Positions 33,301 to 43,420 of a DNA stretch of 64,000 nucleotides are shown in pieces. The position numbers were made by a program, and so were the translations under genes. The stretch is from Glomus cerebriforme (taxonomy: Eukaryota > Glomeromycota > Glomeromycetes > Glomerales > Glomeraceae): positions 7,418 to 71,417 of the forward strand of contig QKYT01000429.1 of assembly GCA_003550305.1 (NCBI GenBank), in the 5' to 3' direction. The stretch's first letter is position 1. Each line of letters opens with the position of its first letter. The notes below the pieces were generated by a model. That model saw only the letters and a program-made list of their open reading frames with translations, was not told the origin of the DNA and searched no databases.

Positions 33301-35100
33301 TATTAATCCTTTTTTTTTTAAAAAAAAAAAAAAAAAGGAAAGAAAGAAAGGAAGGAAATGTTACAATCCGTATAATTTTTTTTTTTTTTTTATAACTTTA
33401 ACGAATATAAAAAAAGTTATTGTGTAGAAATGATAAGCAATGGCGATTAATTTACCTGTTACCTGATTTGATTTTTTCCGGATAATCTTTGCCGTATTAA
33501 AAAATAACATAAAACAAAAATTATAAGAATAATCAAATATTCCCACCTAAAAATCGATAATCTAAAAATGTTAACAAAAACTTTCTTATCGAAAAGGACT
33601 AAGTAAATTCAGGTTTTATAAGTAAGCTTTTGTTATGATAATTCCTAAAAAGATGAGAATTAGTTCTCGTATGAAAGGAACAAATCAATTTATGTATCAT
33701 AGTCATAAAATTTTGGTGATACTATTATGAAATTAGTTAGTAATTTATAAGTACAAGTACATATTTCAAATCGTTTGCTTTTTTTAACATATTTAGACGC
33801 TTTTGTTTTGACAATTAGTTATAGTATTTTACTTCAGATCATTTATTTGCTTTTTAAAATTTAATTTATTACACATAAAGAAATGATTTGAATTAAAAGA
33901 AAGAAAGAAATAACGTAATCATGTCTCAAATCGACTTGGGATATCCCAAATCAGATTTGGGACATGGTAGAGTTTGGGTTATAAGAATCTGTTCTGAAAC
34001 GTGATTAAGTGATCAGTTGATCGGGTTTATGATATCATGCTACTTCAGTCATGCAAACTCTATTGATTGGTGTAACCGATCAAACGAAGCCATGACATCA
34101 TTATAATTCCACTCATACTAATTATTGTCTTGCCGTCAAATATTAAACCATTGAATTTATTATTTTGTTATACATTTACATATTACTATACCATAAAGAC
34201 CGAGATCGTCCTAATCCAGAACATTTAGTAATCATATTCGAAATCCTTTTTAGATGCATCGCGTATATATTGTATATAAAATTAATTCACAAAACATTTG
34301 AAAGAAATCGTTCAAAAAGACAAAAATTATTTTATTATGATACAAAAAAAAAAATGTGTATATTTATGAATAATATAACTGATAATGTAATGCCTATTTA
34401 CGTAAATAAATTTGTCAAGATAAAATATTTTAAAAATATTAGAATAGTAACTTTAAGAAAGGAATTTTCCACTTTCGAGTTCTCATTGTTATGAGCGTAT
34501 AAACACGCGTATGTATGAGTCATTCTATTTAAATATATAAATTTCTGATTAATCACGTTATAGTTAAAATTATGTTTAATGAACCCCCCTTTTGTGATTG
34601 ACATTTTTATAACGTGGTATCGTAGGTAATGCGGTCGCACATGATTCACTAACTGAAAAAAGTGACGCAATTTATGTATGGAAATTTCCACAAAATAATG
34701 AAATTTTGTCACGTTATACGTTAAAATTTTTTGATACGTCTTTATTTATTTGCCGTATTAAATCTTTGTTACCTGAAACAATCTTCTAAATGTTAATTGA
34801 ATTAAGGCGTAGATTTTCCTTTGTTAAACATTAATTCTATAATCATTTCAGTCTAATTATCCAATCAAATATTACCTGCAAATCATTACTGTACATATTC
34901 AGTAACGCCCGAGAACGCCCTACATTTACTATACTAAGCATAAACGCTTAAATACCCTGTGATGTAATTTCATACAAATTCTCGGCGTATACAATTCTCT
35001 CTTGAAAATCTAGAAAAAATTTTTTTTTTGAAAAAAAAAATTTATTAAATAAACGAAATAATAATAATAAAAAAAAAAAAAAAATTTTTTAAAAAAAAAG
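33301..35100. promoter_or_regulatory. intergenic region between divergent members of the coiled-coil family
   Basis: The 1.8 kb between two divergent family genes contain A/T runs next to both starts and an imperfect 47-nt palindrome at 33,921-33,967. Overlapping open frames on both strands at 34,165-34,712 look like chance AT-rich frames. No gene is supported. Confidence 0.45.
33921..33967. repeat. imperfect 47-nt palindrome centred on GATATC
   Basis: CATGTCTCAAATCGACTTGG leads into GATATC, and the right half returns as CCCAAATCAGATTTGGGACATG-like sequence with a few mismatches. It could be a cruciform-forming or protein-binding site upstream of the divergent genes, or a transposon scar. 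Confidence 0.6.
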
Positions 35101-36279
35101 ATGAATCCTACAACAACTTTTGAAACTAAACAAGAGATGGGAAAACAAGATCCTTTATTTAATATTTTAGAAAAACAATCAAAACAATTTGAAGAATTTG
35201 GTAAACGTATGAGTTTAGAATTACAATCATCATATCAAGATTATTTTAAACAACAAACCGAAAAACTTCAAAAATTATATTCTGGACTTGAATCTGAAAA
35301 TAATATTACTTGTAAATGTAATGAGAAAGATGAATTAATTGTTTCTTTGAAAACTCGTATTGAAGAATTAGAAGCTGATTCTAATATTAAAGATCAAAAT
35401 ATTCAAAAATTACAAAAAGATGTACATTCCCTTTTTAATATTATCGTCAAGAAAGGTATAGCTAATATTGAAGAATTTGATTCTATTCCTACTTGTCCTA
35501 CTAAAATCATGGTTACACCTGACGTTGGAGAAGAACTTTACGATAGTGAAAGTACTAAACAAGAAATAAATGTTAATAAAGTAGAAATTGAAAAAGATAG
35601 ATTATCAGTTGAAAGTATTCAATATTATGATGATATTAAAGATAGTTATTCAGATTCTGCAGTGGATCTATTTACAGATGATGATGATTATGATGGTTCT
35701 TCAACTACTGGAGATTCGGTTAAAACAGAAGATTCAAATTATACTAATAAATATGATCGACCTTCAGAATGGCTTGATGTTTCTCCATCATTAAAACAAC
35801 GTTCTAAATTTGATAAAAGAAATTTGGATCGTTGGAATTCTAAAATGGCTTCTAATGGATTAATACCAATTAAATTAGTAGGAAAAATTGATGAGGAAAA
35901 AGAAAAAAAGATTCAAACTCATCGAAAAAGATATAGTACATCCGCCATCTGGGTAAAAACTTATGAAAATAAACAGAAACAAGATCAAGATGAAAAGTTT
36001 AAAATTCCTTCATTTAATTTTTCTAGATATACTTTTAGTACGACGGAAGATGTTAAATCAAAACAAAAACAAAAACAAAAACAAAAAGATGCAAAAGAAG
36101 AATTTTCTGCTCCTATTTCTTTAAAGAGTTCAGTCAGTACTTCTATATCTGACCTTTATACTACTTCTTTAGTAACTACATCAACTACTTCTTTACAACC
36201 TTATGAATTATTAGAACATCATAAAAATACACCTATGAATTTTAGTAAATCTCAACAAATGCTTTCTCAATATAAGTAA
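35101..36279 (+). CDS. coiled-coil protein of the local family, member 2, with a different C-terminus (392 aa)
   Basis: The N-terminus repeats the family blocks: LFNILEKQSKQFEEFGKRM (about residues 19-38), and LKTRIEELEADSNIKDQNIQ (about 83-102) within a predicted coiled coil. The C-terminal FTxNDxIQY module of members 1 and 3 is missing. Instead there is an acidic Ser/Asp-rich stretch (DSYSDSAVDLFTDDDDYDG, about 180-200), a basic segment (KRYSTSAIW region), a KQKQKQKQK run near 322-329 and a Ser/Thr-rich tail. Intronless. The ATG lies right after a long A-rich leader. Function unknown. The family resemblance is confined to the first 110 or so residues, so this is a domain-swapped or truncated-and-extended relative. 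Confidence 0.8.
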   Translation: MNPTTTFETKQEMGKQDPLFNILEKQSKQFEEFGKRMSLELQSSYQDYFKQQTEKLQKLYSGLESENNITCKCNEKDELIVSLKTRIEELEADSNIKDQNIQKLQKDVHSLFNIIVKKGIANIEEFDSIPTCPTKIMVTPDVGEELYDSESTKQEINVNKVEIEKDRLSVESIQYYDDIKDSYSDSAVDLFTDDDDYDGSSTTGDSVKTEDSNYTNKYDRPSEWLDVSPSLKQRSKFDKRNLDRWNSKMASNGLIPIKLVGKIDEEKEKKIQTHRKRYSTSAIWVKTYENKQKQDQDEKFKIPSFNFSRYTFSTTEDVKSKQKQKQKQKDAKEEFSAPISLKSSVSTSISDLYTTSLVTTSTTSLQPYELLEHHKNTPMNFSKSQQMLSQYK

Positions 36280-36695
36280 TTGAAATGGAGTGGGAGGGGT
36301 TGTTATATATGAAGGATTGATATGAAGGATTGATGTAAATCATATAAAAGGACATTAAAACATTCAAAACTTGTATAAAAAAAAAATTTGTATTTATTTT
36401 ATTTTATTATTATTATTTATTATTTTTTTTTCTATAATATCCATGTGTGTATAGATTTTATTTTGGACATTGGTAGAAGAATATAATAAATATAATAAAA
36501 CTCGATAATACTCTAGTTTTTTTATAAAACGGATCATTTTCCGATAAGCGAATGAGTATAAATTCCTGCTTTTTTTGTGTTACAATTTGAGTTTTAAAAA
36601 GAAACAGATTTCAAGCGTGGTAATTTTTACTGCCCTTTTTTTAAAAATTTTATAATGAAAATACAAGATAATAAAGGAGCGGTTATAACACTGAA
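36280..36695. other. intergenic stretch
   Basis: 3' flank of member 2; AT-rich with TTATTA runs. No gene is seen. Confidence 0.4.
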
Positions 36696-37130
36696 ATTTT
36701 GAATAATACATTTATTAAACAACAAAATGAAACGTTAGAAAAGAATTTAAAATTGTTGCGAAAAATGTAAAAAAAGAAATGATTTCTCAATCAGAATTAA
36801 TAAATGGTCTAATAACTCGTATTGAAAATTTAGTAATAAAAAAGATCATTTTCTTCAATTATATAATAAAGAAACTTATGATAAAAGAGTTTAATAAAAA
36901 AGATTATGAAAATGCATTATGGATGAACAAAGATTTAGATAATGTCTTGGAGAACGATAATATTATAAAGAATTCAATTCAACCCGCTAAAACATCGAAT
37001 AATTCATCTTTATTTTCTCAAGAAAATATAAAAAATTATTAAAAGAAGACAATTTTACGAGTAACGATTTAATTCAATATACAAAAACACAACAATTTTA
37101 ATTCCGCTTTAAAATAATATTAAATAATTT
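36696..37130 (+). pseudogene. broken copy of the local coiled-coil family
   Basis: Fragments keep the family order. IKQQNETLEKNLKLLRK (about 36,710) ends at a stop. Then, in another frame, ISQSELINGLITRIENL (from 36,782) matches block 2 of member 1 (SQSQLIEYLNVRIEEL). Finally, after a further frame change, DNFTSNDLIQYTKTQQF at 37,053-37,103 matches the C-terminal module of member 3, followed at once by a stop. At least two frame breaks and a much shortened middle make it non-functional. It shows that the ancestral gene had both the coiled coil and the C-terminal module. Confidence 0.75.
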
Positions 37131-37865
37131 AAGAAACGGATGGAATTAGGAAATGAATGGATGAATGAAAGTTCGAATTTGGGAGATAAGTAACAGATTT
37201 TGAAAACCGTACTCGAACTTCATTCAACATATAATTATACAAGAAGTTTTGGGTAGGTTGAACCATTTTTAAAGATGTATATATATATATGTTTTTTGTA
37301 TGACCAATAAATAAATGTTTATTTTATACGAAAATTTCGTCACGATGTGGCGGATGTGCCGAATGACTGATAATTTAATTGGTTGATCTAAATTCACTAA
37401 TTAAATTGCGGGATAGCTACGCGTTTAGTTAATTATCAGCCATTTTTCCAAATTAATGACTTTATTATTAAAAGTTCAATTTTCTACATCACCAATAAAT
37501 TCTATATAATTATTGAATCCTTTCAAATTACACAGTAAATATAAAAATCTAAATTGAGTATGTATTGTCTGTTACATCCACATTTTTGCCGTAAAAACGG
37601 AATCAAGGAACTTTAAATTTACTGCGGTATGTTTACCTAATTACCTTAATGAATAAAATAATTACAATCCATTTTAATGAAACAAAAGCGCACATCGATA
37701 TATATTAAAACTCTATATTTCCCACCGGTGAAAATCATCTCCCCGTTTGTTATCGTTTCACATGAAAGTGAGAAAAAATTGTATATAAACAAAAAAAATT
37801 TAACATTTCTCCCATTTTTCTTTATCTGTTGTCTTTTTTTTTTTATATTAAAAAAAAAAAAAAAA
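37131..37865. other. intergenic stretch upstream of family member 3
   Basis: No gene is seen. An inverted pair (ACTGATAATTTAATTGGT near 37,365 and TTTAGTTAATTATCAGCC near 37,424) could form a hairpin. The region ends in a run of A directly before the start codon. Confidence 0.45.
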
Positions 37866-39161
37866 ATGGATTTAGATAATAATGATAATATTTTGGATGA
37901 TGATATAAAAAATTCTTTTTATCAATTATTAAAAAAACAAGCAACGGAATTTGAATTATTTGGTCAACGTCTACAATCAGAAATACAAAATTCTTATCAA
38001 GAATTTATAAAACTTCAGGAAAAACAAGAACAACAAAATTTAACTCAAATAAATCATGAAAAAACTACAGATTTTCAAAAGAGTCAAAAAATCATAAACG
38101 AGATAACAAAACTTAGTAATTCACAAACACAAATAATAGAATCTTTAAAAGCTCGAGTAGAAGAATTAGAAAACGAATCTTTTATAAAAGATCAAGATAT
38201 TAAAAAACTTCGAAAAGATCTTGAACTTAATAAATTACGAATTAAAAAATTTGATACTAAAGGAAAATCTATTGAAATTGTCGATGAAAAATTAAAAGAT
38301 TATGATGAGATATGGAATTATGAAGGTTTAAATTGGGAAGATAATGTAAATGAGAATTTTTTAAATTCTTTAAAGACTACTCATGATGAATCTTCCTCTT
38401 CCTATTCTTCAAATAATAATGTTTCTTCTTCACAAATTAATCAAATTCACGCTAGAGTTCAAAAAATTATTAATCGAAGAGAGAATCTCGGTAAAAAGGT
38501 TAAAAAAAAGAATTTTAAAATTTTAGCAAAAGATTTTACGAGGAATGATTTAATTCAATATACAAAATCAGAATATTTTAATTCTTTAAAAGATAATATT
38601 AAGGGGAATATAAATAAATTGTTAAAAGAAATTCCTTCGAATTCTTCAATGACAACTCATGCAAAATCAGCAAATAGTACTTCTTCACATTCATTAAATC
38701 ATTTTTCTTCTTCACAATTTAATTCATTTCCCCAAGGAAATCAAGAAACTACTCCCGTACTTGAAAAACTTCATTCTCAAATTCAACAAATAGTTATACG
38801 AAAAGGAATTCTTGACTGCAGAGTTAGGTTAAAAGATTTGAAACCTTTAAAATCATTTTATACGATTAATAATTTTATTCAATACACAAAAACAAGTCAG
38901 TTTAATTCTTTGGATAATAATACTCAAAGATTAATGAATCTTCTTATCTATGAAACTTTATCAAAAGAATTAGAACAACGAAGTGTAATGCCACAAAATT
39001 TGGATGAATATATTGGAAGAGGTGTTATCCCAGAATTACCTTCTGGATATAAAAATTATACTGAATATGAGAAAAGTGATATGTTTAACAAGTTAAATAG
39101 GGCTTTAAGAAGAAGGGTTAGTAAGTTAGTTTTATTAGAAAAAAGGTTAATAATCCCATAA
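37866..39161 (+). CDS. coiled-coil protein of the local family, member 3, with repeated C-terminal module (431 aa)
   Basis: I prefer the ATG at 37866 over an upstream in-frame ATG at 37677, because a poly(A) leader precedes it and the family homology begins shortly after; the longer start gives 494 aa. Block 1 is FYQLLKKQATEFELFGQRL (about residues 18-36). Block 2 is LKARVEELENESFIKDQDIK (about 94-113), a likely coiled coil. Two copies of a 62-residue module follow, at about 194-255 and 302-363. Each starts IHARVQKII or LHSQIQQIV and contains FTRNDLIQYTKSEYFNSL or YTINNFIQYTKTSQFNSL. A terminal half-copy is at about 395-426 (YKNYTEYEKSDMFNKL). Ser-rich linkers separate them. No known domain is recognised; the function is unknown. 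Confidence 0.85.
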   Translation: MDLDNNDNILDDDIKNSFYQLLKKQATEFELFGQRLQSEIQNSYQEFIKLQEKQEQQNLTQINHEKTTDFQKSQKIINEITKLSNSQTQIIESLKARVEELENESFIKDQDIKKLRKDLELNKLRIKKFDTKGKSIEIVDEKLKDYDEIWNYEGLNWEDNVNENFLNSLKTTHDESSSSYSSNNNVSSSQINQIHARVQKIINRRENLGKKVKKKNFKILAKDFTRNDLIQYTKSEYFNSLKDNIKGNINKLLKEIPSNSSMTTHAKSANSTSSHSLNHFSSSQFNSFPQGNQETTPVLEKLHSQIQQIVIRKGILDCRVRLKDLKPLKSFYTINNFIQYTKTSQFNSLDNNTQRLMNLLIYETLSKELEQRSVMPQNLDEYIGRGVIPELPSGYKNYTEYEKSDMFNKLNRALRRRVSKLVLLEKRLIIP

Positions 39162-39699
39162 ATATATTATTATATATACTGTATGAACTTATGTAGGTTA
39201 GCAGTATTCAGTCTCAATTATTTATTATATTTTGTATTTTGGTATTTTATATTATTTATTTTATAGGATTATCAAAATAAAATATTTTATATATTTTTAT
39301 CGTTTTTTAATGTTTGTCAGTTTCTTTACCACTTTGCCGAGAATTACAATAATTAGATTTCGCAAATATGGTAAATATGGTAAAAATCGGCAAAAGTGGA
39401 ACTAAATTAACCGAGGTTAGTAACGGGGAAATTTACTTAGTTTACCAATTATGTAAATTGGTGTTAAATTCCGGTTTATAGAAAATTCTTTAATTAATAT
39501 ACATATATAATTTATTTTACAATGAATATAATGAATATTAAAAATATCCTTAATTACTGTTTTTCCTTTTTTGATGACACTATTGACACAATTTAATATT
39601 AACTTAAAATTTTGCCAGGATATACTTTTTTTTTCTCTCTCATATTAAAAACATATATAATTATAAAAAAAAATTTTTTTAAGATAATTATCACGTATA
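39162..39699. other. intergenic stretch with a small hairpin
   Basis: An inverted repeat pairs CCACTTTGCCGA (39,329-39,340) with TCGGCAAAAGTGG (39,387-39,399). The span is about 70 nt and could be a tiny MITE scar. No gene is seen. Confidence 0.5.
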
Positions 39700-42600
39700 A
39701 TGGCGGATAATAAACTGAATAAACTGACAAAATCTGATAATAAATCTACAAAAGAAACAAATAATTTATCACCAAATATTGATAATGATGCAGCAGCTAG
39801 TTCAACTTCACTTGCAACTTCTGTAACTTCGGATAATAATTTTTTGACTGCTGAAGAAGTAGTAAAAAAAGCTAAAAATGTATCAGCATTTCATTTATTT
39901 TTTAAACAATTATGGATTATGATAAAAAGAAATGCTATTTTACAAGTAAGTAAAATACTTTGAATCGAATCTGTTTTTTTCAAAATTTCTGATTTTAAAA
40001 AAGTTCTATTTTCTTTTTTTTTTTTAGAAACGATATTATAAATCAACTATAGCTCAAATTATAATCTGTCCAATTTTATTTTTATTATTACTTTTTATTC
40101 TACAAAAATCTGATAATCAACAAAGATTAAAATCAATCCTTCATCCTTCGTCCTATCCTCTTAATGGAGTTCAACATTGTCAAGGATTTTATACTGATTC
40201 ACCATGTATTAATCTTATGTTTACTCCTGATACAGTAGAAAATCGTGCAATTTTATCAATTTTTGCCACAAATAATGAAAGAAGAACAGGAAAACCTTTA
40301 GCTTTTAGTGATGTTACTTTAGATATTAGTAAAATACCAGATGAAACTCTTGGAATGGTTCCTGTAGCAAATCCTGATTTTATTTATGATTACACTTTGC
40401 AACATCCAAATGTTACAACTTTTGGAATTGAATTCAATTCATTAGCGGGTCCACCAATAAATTATCGTTATCAAATTTGGTTTAATAGTACTTTAATGGC
40501 AAATGATTCTGATGTCTTTAGTGAACAAGTTTTAGCTTTTCAACGTGGAATTGATGAAGCTATTATATCTTTTGCTTCAGGAGAACCAGCAACAAGTCAA
40601 ACACCTGTAACCTTTAATATAAATTTAAAAGATTGGCCAAAAGTTCCTCCGAAACAGACTGGTGATCCAATCGTTTCACAATTTGGAACTATGTTCTTTT
40701 TCTGCGCGAACATGATTATTTTTATTTCAATTCTTAATACTATTGTGACAGAAAAGGAAGCAAAATTAAAGGATAGTTTAATCATGATGGGATTAAAAAT
40801 AGAAGTATATTGGTTAAGTTATTTCATTTCAAATGCTTGGCTTATAGCTATTTGTTCTTTAACAACTTGTTTAGGTGGTCTTGCATTTGGTTTTTTCTTT
40901 TTCACCAATACAAATTTTGCTGTTGTTTACATAACTTTCCTTCTCTTTGGTTTGGCAATGATTACATTTGGATTTTTTATCACAACTTTCTGTCGTCATT
41001 CTCGTATAGCAGTTTTAGTTGGTATTTTCTTATTTATCATTGGATTGATCTTTGAATCTTTCGTATTCTCTAATACATTCATAGGTTATATTTGGTGGGA
41101 TCCAAAAACAAATAGTGCAGGTCGACATATATTAATGTTTATTCCATTTTTCAATTTTGGTAAAATTTTCTTAGATATTTCAAATTTAGCTTCGGGTAAT
41201 CTTGATGAATTAACACAAACATTAATTCCCGGACCTGGATTTAAATGGAATGATTTATATAAAAGGATTGATGATAAACCTGAAGTACCAGCTCCAATTC
41301 AATCTTTGTATTTCTTGTTAATGAATATCGTATTTTATTCAATTCTAACTTGGTATTTTGATAAAGTAATTCCTAATGAATATGGTAATAGAAGGAATCC
41401 TTTATTCTTTTTGACTCCAAGTTATTATGGAATTAAATTTAAAAAAAATTTTAATTTACAAGGTTGGTTAAATCGACATAAAAATTCAAATGAAATAGAT
41501 TATAACGATGATGATGAAGATGTTGCAAATGAACGTACTTTAGCTTTTAATCATGAGCATGATGCAGCTTTACGTATTTGTAATTTAAAAAAAGTTTATA
41601 GGCAATCTTTGTTTATTAAAAGTAAATTAGATAAAGTTGCTGTTAAAGATTTATGTTTAACATTGAAAGAATCAAAATGTTTAGCACTTCTTGGACAAAA
41701 CGGTGCTGGTAAAAGTACTACAATTAATATAATTTCTGGTGCCGCAAGAGCAACTTCAGGTGATGCTCTTCTTTACGGATGTAGTATTAAGAATGATATT
41801 AGTCAAATTCGTACTATTATGGGTGTTTGTCCACAACATGATATTTTATTCAATGATTTAACTGCAAAAGAACATATTGAATTATACGCTGGTATCAAAA
41901 ATATTCCTACTGAAGAAATTAAAAAATTAGTAGATGAACGTTTAGCAAGTGTAAGACTTACTAAAGTTGCTGATAAACCAGCTGGTGGATATAGTGGTGG
42001 TATGAAACGTCGTTTAAGCATGATAATTGCTACTATAGGTGACCCAAAAATTCTTTTCTTGGATGAACCCACAACTGGTAAATAACAATAATATATATAT
42101 TTATATTAAAAATTTAAAATTTTACTAATTTTAATTTAACTCCAATATATTTTTAGGGATGGATCCGGTAAATCGACGTTATGTTTGGAGTTTTATTGAA
42201 AATTTCAAGCGCGGACGTGTAATTATTCTTACAACTCATTCTATGGAAGAAGCTGACGTTCTTGGTGATCGAATTTGCGTTATGGCTCATGGGAAATTAC
42301 GTGCTATCGGAAATTCTATAAGACTTAAGAATAAATTTGGTGGTGGTTACAGGATATCTTTAGTAACAAGAACCGAAGATAGTGCCAAGTTAAAGCAATT
42401 TATGGAAAATAGAATTCCCGAAGCTACTTTAGAAGATGATTCGGCCGGATCTTTATTATATGAATTACCTACTTCTGCTTTACCTAATTTACCTGCTTTA
42501 ATTAAATGGCTCGAAGAAAATGACGAAAGAAGTATTATTGAACCTGACAAGAAATTGATTAAAGCTTGGGGTATTAGTCAAAAGACTTTAGAAGAAGCTT

Positions 42601-42745
42601 TCTTGAGATTGTAAGTAACTCGAATTAATTTTTCTTTTTTTTTTTCGTGAAAAAAACTTAATATTTCTGTTTTTTTTACGCATTTTATAGGATTCGTGAC
42701 GCTAATCCTGGTGGATATAGCGGCTATGAAGAAAACTTAAAATGA
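39700..42745 (+). CDS. half-size ABCA-type ABC transporter (934 aa)
   Basis: Four exons (39700-39945, 40028-42077, 42157-42610, 42691-42745) join in frame with GT-AG introns. ABCA transporters use ATP to move lipids or sterols across or between membrane leaflets; this one's substrate is unknown. The N-terminus is polar. A first membrane helix, STIAQIIICPILFLLLLFIL, comes at about residue 88. A large non-cytosolic loop follows, then a cluster of five or so helices from about 315. The first of these is followed by the ABCA-like KEAKLKDSLIMMGLK. The ATP-binding domain has Walker A GQNGAGKST (about 638), signature YSGGMKRRLS (about 737), Walker B KILFLDEPTTGMDP (about 757, completed only by splicing exon 2 to exon 3) and the H-loop TTHSMEEAD. 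There is one membrane domain and one ATPase domain, so it must dimerise or be a plant/Dictyostelium-like half-transporter. Confidence 0.92.
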
Positions 42746-43420
42746 AGAAATTATTCTAAAAATAATATATAATATATATATATATATGAAATAGAACTTA
42801 ATGATTAATCTTATGAAAATATTTCACTAATAATGAAGAATATTTCGATAAAATAATAATAAAGTCCCAGAATTAGTTGTAGAATAGATAAAATTTAGAA
42901 ATTTATTTCATTCCAATAGATCTGAATAAAATTTACCATTACATAAGATATATGGTATTCAGTTATAGTTAAAATGTATCTTTTCTTTTACCAATAAATT
43001 ATAAAAGTGATCTTTGATGAGAAGTCACTAATTTGTTGGTGAGTAAAAATCAAAGATTGAAATTTGTTCTTAGCGAAAGTTTTAAAACCAAGACCATAAT
43101 AAATAAATGATCAAGATTTTGATAAGTCATTCGCTGTAATATATGATTTTCAACTTATAATACGCTTAGAATATTTCTAAGATAAAACCTTAAATATATA
43201 TTGAATTCTTTTAATCTTGTACTAACTCAGTGGAATAACGAATTATCTCCTTTTACATACATCATAAGGAATTATAAAAAATGTGTCATAAGGAACAAAG
43301 CCTCCTACTATATAATAATTAAGACTAGTGTTTCTTTTGATTTATATAAGGCCTACATGCCTTCAGGAAAAAAAAATATCATTAACCATAAAAAAAAAAG
43401 AACGTATATCATCACCAAAA
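42746..43420. other. convergent intergenic stretch
   Basis: Between the 3' ends of the ABC transporter and the Rrp9 gene. An imperfect hairpin pairs ATCTTTGATGAGAAGTCACT and AGTAAAAATCAAAGAT at about 43,011-43,058. An open frame at 43,201-43,467 has no support. Confidence 0.45.

Noticed and set aside
34165..34712. Overlapping open frames on both strands (109 and 104 codons)
   Set aside because: They lie opposite each other, show no domain or coherent composition, and sit in an AT-rich promoter-like spacer.
37677..37865. Upstream in-frame ATG extending coiled-coil member 3 to 494 aa
   Set aside because: The extra 63 residues are low-complexity Phe/Lys/Ile sequence across a poly(A) leader and have no counterpart in members 1 and 2.
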